Shown here piece by piece: positions 28,651 through 37,917 of a stretch of 64,000 nucleotides of DNA. Every line of letters starts with the position of its first letter. Within the stretch, counting starts at the first letter, position 1. The stretch lies in assembly GCA_016869075.1 (NCBI GenBank), contig VGEY01000004.1, positions 20,216-84,215 on the forward strand, in the 5' to 3' direction. Position numbers and translations under genes: made by a program. Below the pieces are notes generated by a model. That model was not told where the DNA came from. It did no database searches and was given only the letters and a program-made list of their open reading frames with translations. The stretch is from Alphaproteobacteria bacterium (lineage in GTDB: Bacteria; Pseudomonadota; Alphaproteobacteria; Paracaedibacterales; VGCI01).

Positions 28651-29322
28651 TCAGATGCAGAAAAATAAAGCATGAGATTTCAGGTAAGTGCGAATTGGTA
28701 TATTTTCTTTTTGATCTCTCCACAAGGTCTGACGGAAATCAATTTCAGTTTCATCAATAAAAGAAACCAATTCAGTATATATGTCATCATCCGTTGGAAT
28801 AATAACCTGAATCTCCTTCCCTTTTTCTGTCGTCACAACCGCCTCAGTTGCAACAAAACGTCGATAGTCTTCCAAAGGAGAGTGGCACCCTTCATTAAAT
28901 GTTAAAACGATTCCTTGTACACCACGCTCTTTGCAAAATAGTAAGAGAGATTTCAAGAGATAGAGATGAAATTGCTTCGTGATCGCATTTTTCAAGGAAG
29001 CTTCTCCAGCCACTTTTTCATACAGCAAGCGTGTATCTAAAGCAGGAAAATCACAAACAAGCATTGAAACAAGGGAACCATTGAGCGAGCAAACTTTTTC
29101 AGAATCAAAAATATTTTGGATGTCTAAAAGAGTGGTGCACTTTAAATCATGGGAGGTATCTTTAAAATAGAATGAGAAAAGGTTGGATGAAACTTCTTGA
29201 TAATTATCCAGAAATTTAAGCTTGCGACGCTTTGTGTTTTTCGAAGAGTCATGAATTTTATGGGGAAATGGATAGACATTTGTATAAACTGTCTGTTTCG
29301 CATTAGATAAGAGGTGTCGCAT
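28651..29322 (-). CDS. Unknown protein, paralogue of the next upstream gene
   Basis: 223 residues, soluble, no signal peptide or membrane segment. I do not recognise a named family. It clearly resembles the product of 29429-30040: both contain an LLLFC segment in a helical region, then Y-x2-FV, a GKEIQVIIPTDDDIY / GEKIELIILTDPEIF strand-turn, and an FRQ-x-L-x-R end. The start has a GGAG site. It is last in a minus-strand run with the glutamate-mutase-like genes, so a role connected to that enzyme or its product is possible but unproven. The 33 bp to the convergent ABC gene leave little room for a terminator. Confidence 0.75.
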   Translation of the reverse strand: MRHLLSNAKQTVYTNVYPFPHKIHDSSKNTKRRKLKFLDNYQEVSSNLFSFYFKDTSHDLKCTTLLDIQNIFDSEKVCSLNGSLVSMLVCDFPALDTRLLYEKVAGEASLKNAITKQFHLYLLKSLLLFCKERGVQGIVLTFNEGCHSPLEDYRRFVATEAVVTTEKGKEIQVIIPTDDDIYTELVSFIDETEIDFRQTLWRDQKENIPIRTYLKSHALFFCI

Positions 29323-29428
29323 CTTTCACTCCAATATTAATCTTGCTTTAATTCCTTAATTTTTCATTCGTAACTCTTCTCATTTTTTTTATTCTTCTTA
29401 TTATTTAAACAATTGAGCTCATCACTTT

Positions 29429-30040
29429 TTATTGAAACATATAAACTTTCTTCTTATGTTTAGAAGTCAAATTCGCTGCTTCAGTTCGCTCCAAAAATTG
29501 ACGAAACTTACAATTAACACGTTCTTTGTAGTCTAGCCATTCATCAAAAATTTCAGGATCGGTTAAAATAATTAACTCAATTTTTTCGCCTTCTTCTCTT
29601 AAAACATGATCCGTATAAACAACAAAATCTTGGTAAACTTCTAACTCGTTAGCTTGCTCCGGATCAGTATAAATACGCAAGTTTGAAGCATTATGATGAG
29701 AGCAAAAGAGCAATAACTCATCCATAATTTTCATGAGATATTGAACCATAGTAATTCGACATAAAATCTCATCATCCCACATCATTTTCTTCATTTCAGA
29801 TCCCGATATCCGTGGAAAATGACACGTAACAATACCAGATTCAAATTCATCAGATTCCTCTGATAATTCTAACATAAGTTTCACATCTAAATGGTTCAAC
29901 GGATCTTGAATAACCATTGTATAAAGAACGGGTGTTTTTAAGCCTAACTCCACAACAAAAGAAGGAACCTTTGAGGAGCTTAAGGGCTCAACTAAAGTGT
30001 CTCTTTGACCCGAACATATTTGAGAAACTGGCTTTAACAA
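29429..30040 (-). CDS. Unknown protein, paralogue of the neighbouring gene
   Basis: 203 residues from TTG 30040, which has a well placed AAGGAG site; no ATG alternative is close. It is soluble, with no signal or membrane segment. Shared landmarks with the 28651-29322 product are LLLFC, YQDFVVYTDHV, EKIELIILTDPEIFDEW and KFRQFLERTE, so the pair arose by duplication. Function unknown. It lies 99 bp downstream of the mutase large-subunit gene on the same strand. The C-terminal tail is Lys-rich. Confidence 0.75.
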   Translation of the reverse strand: MLKPVSQICSGQRDTLVEPLSSSKVPSFVVELGLKTPVLYTMVIQDPLNHLDVKLMLELSEESDEFESGIVTCHFPRISGSEMKKMMWDDEILCRITMVQYLMKIMDELLLFCSHHNASNLRIYTDPEQANELEVYQDFVVYTDHVLREEGEKIELIILTDPEIFDEWLDYKERVNCKFRQFLERTEAANLTSKHKKKVYMFQ

Positions 30041-30139
30041 GAGTTTGCTCCTTATGTTATTTTTTATTGCTTAGTTTAAATAAAACATAAGATGAGTTCA
30101 TTGACTAACGGTAATTTTTCAGGGGGGGGCTAATTTTGG

Positions 30140-31381
30140 TTATGTCTCTTGTGGAGAATCAAACTTCATACGATTGAAGGCCAGCATTTGAAGAAATTCT
30201 TTAGATGTCAGCGTATGAAAAGAAAAGGGATATAACCTACCAGATTGGATAGGAATCGGTAATTTCCCAATTGATATCCATTGCATATATCCTTCTTTAT
30301 CAATTGCACACGAAGCTAATCGGCGATTATCAGGATGCAAACAATACGGTACATCTAAATACCCTGCTTGAAAAGCTTTATAGAGACTTGTTTCAATTTC
30401 ACTGCTCAAATTTAAAACTGCATCAATGATAGCCTTTGCTTGCTCAAAAATAAGCTCTTCTTCTTCCTTATCTTCACTCATTTCAAATGATGGAGAAGAA
30501 TTATAAAGCTCATGAGCCTGTTTTAGGGCACTCAAATTTGCAGAAAGTGTCGATATTTGGGTGCTTTCTTCCTGAGTCTTCACAATAAGCCGCCGTGCAC
30601 CTGCATGAGTAGCCAGCTGCACACTTTCTTCAACTATTCCATTATAACCTTTCACAGTTTGAGGAAATAAACCCATGAACGTATAAATAACAATATGCCA
30701 GGATATTTCATGAGAAATATAGATATTTGCTAGCCTTTTAAGAGCAGCAACAGCTGCCAAATCTTGTGATAAGTTATAATGTTGAGCATAACTTAAAGAA
30801 ATGTCCTTAAGACCATTTTTTTGAAAAAAGAGAGCCTCTAATATGCCCAGAGCCACTAAAATTGTAGGATGGCAAAGTTGTCCTAATAAACACCCTGCAA
30901 AGCTTTCCAAATGACTCTGCTGTGGATATTCTCCTAAGATAAGGCACGCTTGTCTCCATGAATCTATTGCTTCTTTGAGAGATAGCTGACTGTAAGGAAG
31001 GCAATAAGATACTGGCCCACCTTCTGTAAGAAAAAGAGTACACTCAACAAGATGCTTAAAGAGATTGACGGGAGAAGCCGTCCCATGGCGAACTTGAATT
31101 AAAAAATCCTTGTCAGCGACTGTACATAAATTCTCAATAATTTCCTGTGAGGAGTAAGAAAGAACGGGAAAACCGTTGAGATCAAGCCCAGCCTGAAGGG
31201 CCTTTTGAGCTTCTTCCAATTGTCCCATGCGCGTATAGCTATCGAGGGTGATCGTACCAATTGCAGGGATATTGAGGCCTTTAACTGCCTTAAGGCCCTC
31301 TTGCATCTCTTGGAGAGAGGCCATACCCATGCGCGGTTGGACATAAAGTCCAGGACGCGCCTCTAGGAACCTAGACAGCAT
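30140..31381 (-). CDS. Glutamate mutase (methylaspartate mutase) epsilon-like subunit
   Basis: 413 residues matching GlmE/MutE, the TIM-barrel subunit of adenosylcobalamin-dependent glutamate mutase, which interconverts L-glutamate and (2S,3S)-3-methylaspartate. Compared with clostridial GlmE as I remember it, the substrate 'arginine claw' is kept: Arg17 (VQPRMG), Arg51 (DSYTRMG) and Arg98 (QVRHGT), as are Glu120, Tyr126 and Tyr130 in TEGGPVSYCLPY and Lys268/Glu272 in VKTQEES. Spacings R17-R51 (34), R98-E120 (22) and E120-Y126 (6) equal those of GlmE. It lacks about 50 N-terminal residues of the 483-residue enzyme. It overlaps the B12-binding subunit gene by 11 bp. Confidence 0.85.
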   Translation of the reverse strand: MLSRFLEARPGLYVQPRMGMASLQEMQEGLKAVKGLNIPAIGTITLDSYTRMGQLEEAQKALQAGLDLNGFPVLSYSSQEIIENLCTVADKDFLIQVRHGTASPVNLFKHLVECTLFLTEGGPVSYCLPYSQLSLKEAIDSWRQACLILGEYPQQSHLESFAGCLLGQLCHPTILVALGILEALFFQKNGLKDISLSYAQHYNLSQDLAAVAALKRLANIYISHEISWHIVIYTFMGLFPQTVKGYNGIVEESVQLATHAGARRLIVKTQEESTQISTLSANLSALKQAHELYNSSPSFEMSEDKEEEELIFEQAKAIIDAVLNLSSEIETSLYKAFQAGYLDVPYCLHPDNRRLASCAIDKEGYMQWISIGKLPIPIQSGRLYPFSFHTLTSKEFLQMLAFNRMKFDSPQET

Positions 31382-31820
31382 ATCTTAAAGATTTTTGATA
31401 GCTCTTTGCATTGCCTAACCGATGAAGATATTGCTTAAAGGACACCAAAGAATCTTTTTCAACAAACACGCCACTATAGCCTAATTTCAAAAGTTTTTTA
31501 CCTTGGAAACCAGTCTCTTTAAGGGTAATTCCCATTTTACCCCCAACAACCAGGGGGGGAAGAGATGAGGCAAGATGTGAGGGAAATGTATTGATAATTT
31601 TGATAGCGTCTTGGAACAGGTGACCATTAATTGAAGATATGACAACCAGGTCCGGCACCTCCTCCTCAATGGCTGTATGCAACTGTTCAGCAGAGACACA
31701 TGAGCCCAAATTACGCACCCTGCACTTATTCTCTTGCAAAAAGAGTTCCATAAAGATTAGATTCCAAGTATGAGAATCAGAAGGCGTCCCGGTTAAGATG
31801 ACGTTAAGCATATTTTCCAT
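31371..31820 (-). CDS. Cobalamin-binding glutamate mutase sigma-like subunit
   Basis: 149 residues with a B12-binding Rossmann-like domain. The DxHxxG motif appears as DSHTWN (Asp15, His17), so the axial His is present but the Gly is Asn. ISSINGHLFQD corresponds to SSLYGQGEID and VVGGKMG to the VGGN loop of GlmS, both of which hold the nucleotide tail of cobalamin. An AGGAGGAGAG site precedes the ATG, the strongest in this region, marking it as first gene of the operon. Together with the overlapping epsilon-like gene it should form the complete mutase. Confidence 0.85.
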   Translation of the reverse strand: MENMLNVILTGTPSDSHTWNLIFMELFLQENKCRVRNLGSCVSAEQLHTAIEEEVPDLVVISSINGHLFQDAIKIINTFPSHLASSLPPLVVGGKMGITLKETGFQGKKLLKLGYSGVFVEKDSLVSFKQYLHRLGNAKSYQKSLRYAV

Positions 31821-32331
31821 ACTCTCCTCCTGTATTAGGGGTTACATCTTTTACGTTGTATTCTTGAGGATTGGCAAAATACCATTCGGATAACTCCCCA
31901 TCAAAAACACCCGACAATTTGAAAAGAACCGTCAACAAATTTTAATTTTTTGTTAATATGCGTTAACACTTTATATTTATACCTAATGAAAAATAAGTTC
32001 AATGAGAATTAAGTCAAAAATAAAAAATAACGTTACGACAGCACCCAAGCGTTTGTATATATTATTTTTTATGGAATGTTGGGGGCGTTTCAGGTATAAT
32101 ATGTTGTGAGTTTTTCTCATTTCATATATAACTTCTCAACTGTACTGGAGTAATATTTTTGCCTGCGGATTTTATGAAATATGGTGAGTGCTAAAGGGCA
32201 TATCAATCGTTATTGGATGTTGTCTTGCTCCTCATTATTTTGGAATGTTTTTAAGACACATCGATAAGAATAAGGCGGTACTACATGTTAATGAACTACA
32301 AGATCTATAAAAGGAATTTTTTTCCGTAATC
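31821..32331. other. Divergent intergenic region between mutase operon and ATP-grasp gene
   Basis: 511 AT-rich bp expected to hold promoters for both directions; a TATAAT lies at about 32095. No B12 riboswitch was recognised. A 14-codon ORF (32286-32330) begins MLMNYKIYKR and stops 2 bp before the ATP-grasp start, so it could couple translation. Another 12-codon ORF with one Cys and one Trp (32071-32109) has no ribosome site. Confidence 0.45.
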
Positions 32332-33579
32332 ATGAAAAATATCCTTCTTCTTCTTAACAATCGAAGCTTACATTTTTACGACTTCAAAGAACTGAAGGAA
32401 AGCTCAGACATAAGATTATCAGTTATTGTTTTTAATAAATCTTCACACAGCCTTCCAGAAGACGCACAAAAATTTCTCGACAATATTTATGTCATTCCAG
32501 ATAGGCCTACTTCCTATGGGTCTTTAGAATTTTTTCCAAGAGACACACTTGATGAAATCGTAAAAAAAGAAATAAATGATTTTCCTGATACCCAAATTGT
32601 TGCTGCAGATGAATTAAATAATTTAATGGTTTCATCTATTCGTGAAAAATATTCTTTGCAAGGTACGACTTACTCAACAACTTTAAAATTTAGAAATAAA
32701 GGATTACAAAAAGAAGCGCTAGCAGAGAGTGGACTTCGTTTCCCAAAATTTAAAATGCTTGAGCGCTCCTCTCTCGAAAAAGAAGCGCCTTCTGTTTTTG
32801 AGGAGTTGCATAAGCGTCTTGGAATTCCTTTTATTGTAAAACCTCTTGATATGTCCGCTACTATAGGAGTTGAAAAAATTGATTCATACGATCAATTTTG
32901 CACCTATATTTCAAAATACACAAATTTCTCAAATTTCATTGCAGAAGAGTTTATCGAAGGGGATTTTTACCATTGCGATTTTATCATTAGAAACAATGAG
33001 TATGTTTTTATAGAAGCATCAAAATATTTTTATAACGGACTCGCCTTCATTAACGGCTATAATCATGGGAGCATTTTACTCAAACCCGACAATCCTCTCC
33101 GATTGCCTATTATAGATTTTTGTAAAGCTGCAAACTCATACTTAGGCCTTCAATCTGGAAGCGCGCACTTTGAAGTTTTTGTAACAAAGGAAAAGGAAAT
33201 AATTTTCTTAGAAGCTGCTGCCCGCCCTCCCGGTTCCGTTGTTCCTCTCATTTTGACGAAAACATTTCGAAATAATTTTATGAACGCTGCTTTGCTTGCT
33301 GAAATAGAAGAGCATCCCGCTCACTTTAAAGAACCTGAAGAATATTACTTTTGGGCTTGTTTTCCAAAGAAAACGGGTCATATAAAAGAACTTAAAATGC
33401 CTGTCTTAAAAAGCCCCTATCAAGCCGAATGGTACGTTAAAGCTGGAGATGTTATTGAAAAGCCTTCTTCTTCTCTTATTGAAAGAGTTGGAATGTTTTT
33501 GGTTCATAATAAAGATTACACTATTTTAGAATCTGATTATAACTACATGCGCCATTTTGAAACTTTACGTTTTGTATGA
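32332..33579 (+). CDS. ATP-grasp ligase domain protein
   Basis: 415 residues with a pre-ATP-grasp domain (about 1-110) and an ATP-grasp fold (about 115-320). FIVKPLDMSATIGVEKI contains the ATP-binding lysine and loop; FIAEEFIEGDFYHCDF is the adenine-contact strand; SAHFEVFVTKEKEIIFLEAA then ARPPG is the metal and phosphate site. Such enzymes join a carboxylate to an amine through an acyl-phosphate; L-amino acid ligases (BacD-like) and carnosine synthases look similar. Substrates unknown. It stands opposite the glutamate-mutase-like operon and is followed convergently by a LysR gene. The only good Shine-Dalgarno match (AAGGA) is rather far from the ATG. Confidence 0.82.
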   Translation: MKNILLLLNNRSLHFYDFKELKESSDIRLSVIVFNKSSHSLPEDAQKFLDNIYVIPDRPTSYGSLEFFPRDTLDEIVKKEINDFPDTQIVAADELNNLMVSSIREKYSLQGTTYSTTLKFRNKGLQKEALAESGLRFPKFKMLERSSLEKEAPSVFEELHKRLGIPFIVKPLDMSATIGVEKIDSYDQFCTYISKYTNFSNFIAEEFIEGDFYHCDFIIRNNEYVFIEASKYFYNGLAFINGYNHGSILLKPDNPLRLPIIDFCKAANSYLGLQSGSAHFEVFVTKEKEIIFLEAAARPPGSVVPLILTKTFRNNFMNAALLAEIEEHPAHFKEPEEYYFWACFPKKTGHIKELKMPVLKSPYQAEWYVKAGDVIEKPSSSLIERVGMFLVHNKDYTILESDYNYMRHFETLRFV

Positions 33580-33585
33580 AGTCAT

Positions 33586-34479
33586 TTAGAGGTCAGTAAA
33601 AATTTTCTTTAACGCATCAGTTAAAAAACAAATTTTCTCATTTTCATATAAAATTTCATCAACTATAAGATAATAGCTATATTCTGGTCCACCAACTTCA
33701 GGAAGGACTTCTACAAGTCCATAATTTTTTATATCTGGGTGCGCAGTGGGCACTGAGATGATTCCGACACCCCTTTCGGCCAAACGACATCTTCCAAAAT
33801 TTGCATCTGCTTCGAAAACAGGCGTTCTTTCTTCACCTTCTGGCATGCCGATCTTTAAATGCCAATTAACATCTACAAATACGCGCTTATCCCGGCTAAA
33901 AGCAATCAAGCGATGATCATTTAAATCATCAATAGATTTTGGGTTTCCATGCTTTTTAAGATACTCTTTTGAAGCAAAAAGTTTAAATTGCATGTTGATT
34001 AATAAGTCTTGTTTGTAACCATTTAAATCTTTAATAAACGGATGAATTAACACGTGACCTGCTAATTTCTCATTCAAAGACATGGCATCATACGAGACAA
34101 TTTCAAGATAAATATCAGGATATGTATGCATAAAAGAATCAATAAAATATGAGATATACATTGTTGACAAACCAACAGGACATACGAGCTTTAAATGGCT
34201 TTTGAGGTGCTTATAATCCTCTTGGATTTTTTCTTCAGTAAATGTCAGCATATTTGAAATGCGGAGTGCATCTCGATAAAGCATTTGTCCCTTCGGGGTC
34301 AATTCAATGCCGGTTTCATTACGCGTGAAAAGTTGACAATTAAGTTCATATTCTAGGCTTTTAACCATTTTGCTCAAGGCTGTGGGCGTAATATTGTATT
34401 TCTCAGCAGCACGCGCAAAGCTGCCACAAGAGGCGACTCTATAAAAAGTTTTTAGCTTGCTCCAGTTTAAGCGATCCAT
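33586..34479 (-). CDS. LysR family transcriptional regulator
   Basis: 297 residues. The N-terminal winged HTH reads LNWSKLKTFYRVASCGSFAR then AAEKYNITPTALSKMVKSLE, typical LysR, followed by the effector-binding domain (about 90-290). Its gene is convergent with the ATP-grasp gene (6 bp between stops) and not divergent from any obvious target, so its regulon is unclear. It is less Arg-rich than the other LysR protein in the window. Confidence 0.9.
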   Translation of the reverse strand: MDRLNWSKLKTFYRVASCGSFARAAEKYNITPTALSKMVKSLEYELNCQLFTRNETGIELTPKGQMLYRDALRISNMLTFTEEKIQEDYKHLKSHLKLVCPVGLSTMYISYFIDSFMHTYPDIYLEIVSYDAMSLNEKLAGHVLIHPFIKDLNGYKQDLLINMQFKLFASKEYLKKHGNPKSIDDLNDHRLIAFSRDKRVFVDVNWHLKIGMPEGEERTPVFEADANFGRCRLAERGVGIISVPTAHPDIKNYGLVEVLPEVGGPEYSYYLIVDEILYENEKICFLTDALKKIFTDL

Positions 34480-34563
34480 TGGACCTGTTCTCCATAAACC
34501 CTAGTCTTATTATTTTTTTACCACATTTTAAGGGATTTTGGTCAAAACAGGAAGTAAATACCT

Positions 34564-35460
34564 TTAGCTCCCATTTTTCTTATATTTTTTCCGACCAAAC
34601 TGCGGGGACAACCATTGGTGAGATAGGGGTAGAATAATGTAAATTAATGCAACGACAAAGGCATATTTTATAAGTCCAAGCACCCACATAAGAAGCATTG
34701 ATCCCTCTCTTGCTCCTGGGAAAAACCAAACAAAGCCCCCTAGAATACTAAGAAAGAAGATGATGGAAGGAACTGATAATGGCTGAACTTTCATTGGCAA
34801 CAAGAAGCCGTGCGCACGAAAGGAGAGAGAAATTCCATATCCACCTAATGCCCCTAAAGCCATAATAACCATAGCTGGCACAGGTAACGAAAAAGAAACA
34901 ATGAAATAAACTAAAGCACAAAAACTTACAACAGCTCCATAGGTTGCCATGCGCCCTGAAAACCACTGAGAACTAAAGGTCTGAAAGAAACGACTTCTAT
35001 AACACCAAAGGGTAAAACCACCCAATATAAAGCCGCCAACTATGTCAGAGACATTATGGACACCCAGATATAATCGAGAAATCATCATCATGAGAAGAAG
35101 GGCACCCGCAATTATCCAGAGTCTTTTAGAATTTATAGTTAAACAAAGCATCCCCCAAAAAGCAGTTGCAACGTAAACATCACCACTTGGAAACCCAAAT
35201 GGATCATGAACAGGAACCAGATGAAAAATTTCAGGTGGTCTTGGAATTAAAAACAAATTTTTAAGAGTGCAACTTAAAAGAGTTGTAAAGGGAACTAAAA
35301 AACCTAAGTCCCAAAAAAGGCGATCTTGCGTATGACGCCAATACCCTACAGAAATCAAAAGAATATAAAATGCATCACTCGCAAAGAAAGGGAATATCTT
35401 AAATAGATCTGTAAGAACTCCCGAGCGGAAGCTCATGACCCAAAAAAAAAGCTCATTCAT
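34564..35460 (-). CDS. PAP2 superfamily membrane phosphatase, downstream copy
   Basis: 298 residues with about eight hydrophobic segments; an integral membrane PAP2 phosphatase probably acting on lipid phosphates. The three motifs are KNLFLIPRP (KX6RP), PSGD in place of the usual PSGH, and SRLYLGVHNVSDI (SRX5HX3D). The second-motif His is replaced by Asp, which may weaken catalysis; the third-motif His nucleophile is present. It overlaps the upstream PAP2 gene by 8 bp, and the pair follows recJ. Confidence 0.83.
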   Translation of the reverse strand: MNELFFWVMSFRSGVLTDLFKIFPFFASDAFYILLISVGYWRHTQDRLFWDLGFLVPFTTLLSCTLKNLFLIPRPPEIFHLVPVHDPFGFPSGDVYVATAFWGMLCLTINSKRLWIIAGALLLMMMISRLYLGVHNVSDIVGGFILGGFTLWCYRSRFFQTFSSQWFSGRMATYGAVVSFCALVYFIVSFSLPVPAMVIMALGALGGYGISLSFRAHGFLLPMKVQPLSVPSIIFFLSILGGFVWFFPGAREGSMLLMWVLGLIKYAFVVALIYIILPLSHQWLSPQFGRKKYKKNGS

Positions 35461-36091
35461 TTTCTAATTTTTTTTGACAACTCTGAAAGTGTAACCACCA
35501 AATCATCGCAAAGGCAATGAGTCCCCCAAATATGTATTGAACATACGTTGAAATACCCACGCGATAGTTAATAACTCCCATCATTAAACCACAAATCGGA
35601 ATAAGACAAACTCCCACATATGCCGGATTTTTTTGAATAAAAGGCCGCCGAATAATATGGTTAAAAATATAAAGAACACATATGCCAACACCTATTGCAC
35701 CCACATTATCTACAAAACTATGGTATCCTTCATGAATCAGCCCAAAGAAAATAGCTGATAAGAGAAAGGGAATACTTAAGCGCAATGCTCGATGTGAATA
35801 CCTCAAAAATAACCACCCATAAAAAATAAAGGAGACTTGCATATGACCACTCGGAAAGGCATACCCCTGCACTCCAATAGCGGGGTTTAAAGGAACAAGA
35901 AATAATGATTTTAAAAAGGTATTTAATATAACACTAAAGAGAACCAACAGGCAGGCATATCTCCAGATAAAAACTTCCCCTGAAGGATATTTCTTTTCCT
36001 TGGATATTTCTGAAACAAGACCATAGAGGAGGAGAGGAACAATTATATACGCCTGGCTAAAAAGTAAAATTCCTTTAACGAAGCTCTCCAT
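35453..36091 (-). CDS. PAP2 superfamily membrane phosphatase, upstream copy
   Basis: 212 residues with about six membrane segments. PSGH is intact (YAFPSGHMQVSF) and a third-motif-like HEGYHSFVDN is present, but motif 1 reads KSLFLVPLNP where KX6RP is expected, so the Arg is missing. Complementary losses in this and the overlapping downstream paralogue suggest either relaxed function or a heterodimer. Its ATG lies 2 bp after the recJ stop. Confidence 0.78.
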   Translation of the reverse strand: MESFVKGILLFSQAYIIVPLLLYGLVSEISKEKKYPSGEVFIWRYACLLVLFSVILNTFLKSLFLVPLNPAIGVQGYAFPSGHMQVSFIFYGWLFLRYSHRALRLSIPFLLSAIFFGLIHEGYHSFVDNVGAIGVGICVLYIFNHIIRRPFIQKNPAYVGVCLIPICGLMMGVINYRVGISTYVQYIFGGLIAFAMIWWLHFQSCQKKLENE

Positions 36092-36093
36092 TC

Positions 36094-37917
36094 TTATTCT
36101 CCCTGTAAGTCATTAATCTTTATAAGATCTTCCATATAGATTATAGCTTCTTTGCGCCCACCCCAAGTGTCAAGCTTTAATGCGCCAACCACATGAAATT
36201 GGTCGCCTTTCGATTTTAAAAGTGCTTGCCCTAAAGGTTGCTGTGCAACTCTAAATGCGAGTGCTTTCTGACGCACGCCATCCTCACTCATAAGGGTACA
36301 CCGCACATGATCAGCACCAAACACTTCTGCATACGCAATGCGTACATTTTGAATCATAAATTTTGGAGTAGGGTTGCCTGCACCAAAGGGTTCTAAGCAG
36401 CTCATACTTTCCAAAAATTCAACCGTTACTCCTTGTAAGGTAATACTGGCATCAATATCTAATGTTGGCTTAATAATTTCATCACCTGCTGCTAGCCGGC
36501 GAAGGATAAAATCATAAAAGGCATCATACTTATGACGCGCAACCGTAAAACCAGCAGCCATAGCATGTCCTCCCCCATGAATAAGGAGACCTTCGTGATG
36601 TGCCGCATGCATTGCTGAACCTAAGTCAATCCCCACCATGGAACGACCTGACCCCTTTCCAACATCTTCTGTAAAGGTCGTGACACAAACAGGGCGTGCA
36701 TATCTTTCTTTTAAGCGACTGGCAACAATCCCTATAACGCCAGGATGCCACCCCTCACCCTTCACCAAAAGAATTGGCTTATTAATAATTTCAGAATTTT
36801 CAACGAGTTTAATGGCTTCTGTTAATACGGTTGCCTCGATCTGTTGGCGGTCTCCATTTAAGGAATCAAGTCGGTGCGCAATGCGTCGCGCTTCCAAGTC
36901 ATCGTTTGTTGATAGTAAGCGAGACCCCAAATGCGCTTCCCCCACTCTTCCCCCTGCATTGACGCGCGGTCCCATCACAAAACCTAAATGGTAGGCCGTT
37001 GGAGCTTCTGTAACACCTGCAACATCTGCTAAGGCGGCTAACCCCAAATTTTGTCGCCATTGAAGCACCTTCAAACCTTGCGCCACAAAAGCTCTATTGA
37101 GCCCCGTAAGAGGCATAACATCACATACTGTCCCAAGTGCAACAAGATCCAGCAGATGCATCAAATCTGGCTCTCTCCGATTTTCAAACCAATTTAAAGT
37201 CCTCAGCTTGCGTTGAAGTGCAACCAGAAAAATGAACGATAAACCCGCAGCGCATAACCCTTTAAGGGATGAGTCCCCCTGATCGAGGCGGTTTGGATTA
37301 ATGAGTGCAAAAACATCCGGTAAGGCTGGTTGCGCAACGTGGTGATCTATAACAATCACATCCAAACCTAAAGATTTTGCTTCCCTTAAAGGCTCAAAAG
37401 CAGTTGTTCCACAATCCGCCATAAGCAAAAGTGAGTGTCCTTCATTTTTTAAAGTTTGCATGGCTTTAACGCTAGGGCCGTACCCTTCTTCGATGCGATC
37501 GGGAATATAAACACGCGCCTCACACCCTAAAGCAGCAAAATAGCGCCGGAACAAGGCACATGACGTTCCTCCATCCACGTCATAATCTCCAAATACTGCA
37601 ATCTTTTCCTTCCGTTGCAAAGCTTCTATGACGCGCTCAATACCCTTATCTAAATCCTTTAAATGCGAGGGATCAGGCATCAGCTGCTTGAGTGTGGGTT
37701 CTAAGAAAGAAGGAATTTCTTCGAGATTAATCGCTCTATTAACCAATATTTGGGCAATCACTGGAGAGAGCGAATAGCGTTGGATGATGGTCATCGTCTG
37801 ACGATCATCCCCTGCATGTAGTTGCCAAATTTTTCCACTAATTGAAGGTTTTGAGTTAAATAATAATGTGGAATTTAAAGAAATTTGAGTATTTATGGGT
37901 TGCTTGAGAGCACTCAT
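36094..37917 (-). CDS. recJ: Single-stranded-DNA exonuclease RecJ
   Basis: A 5'-3' ssDNA exonuclease for recombination and mismatch repair. The DHH family motifs are in order: FGDYDVDGGTS (motif I), LLMADCGTT (II), VIVIDHHVAQPALPD (III) and GTVCDVMPL (IV), then GPRVNAGGRVG, the DHHA1 motif SGRSMVGIDLG with GGGHAMAAGFTV, and a C-terminal OB-fold. 607 residues is normal. The start has a GAGGAAAAG site. The two PAP2 genes follow almost without gap. Confidence 0.95.
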   Translation of the reverse strand: MSALKQPINTQISLNSTLLFNSKPSISGKIWQLHAGDDRQTMTIIQRYSLSPVIAQILVNRAINLEEIPSFLEPTLKQLMPDPSHLKDLDKGIERVIEALQRKEKIAVFGDYDVDGGTSCALFRRYFAALGCEARVYIPDRIEEGYGPSVKAMQTLKNEGHSLLLMADCGTTAFEPLREAKSLGLDVIVIDHHVAQPALPDVFALINPNRLDQGDSSLKGLCAAGLSFIFLVALQRKLRTLNWFENRREPDLMHLLDLVALGTVCDVMPLTGLNRAFVAQGLKVLQWRQNLGLAALADVAGVTEAPTAYHLGFVMGPRVNAGGRVGEAHLGSRLLSTNDDLEARRIAHRLDSLNGDRQQIEATVLTEAIKLVENSEIINKPILLVKGEGWHPGVIGIVASRLKERYARPVCVTTFTEDVGKGSGRSMVGIDLGSAMHAAHHEGLLIHGGGHAMAAGFTVARHKYDAFYDFILRRLAAGDEIIKPTLDIDASITLQGVTVEFLESMSCLEPFGAGNPTPKFMIQNVRIAYAEVFGADHVRCTLMSEDGVRQKALAFRVAQQPLGQALLKSKGDQFHVVGALKLDTWGGRKEAIIYMEDLIKINDLQGE

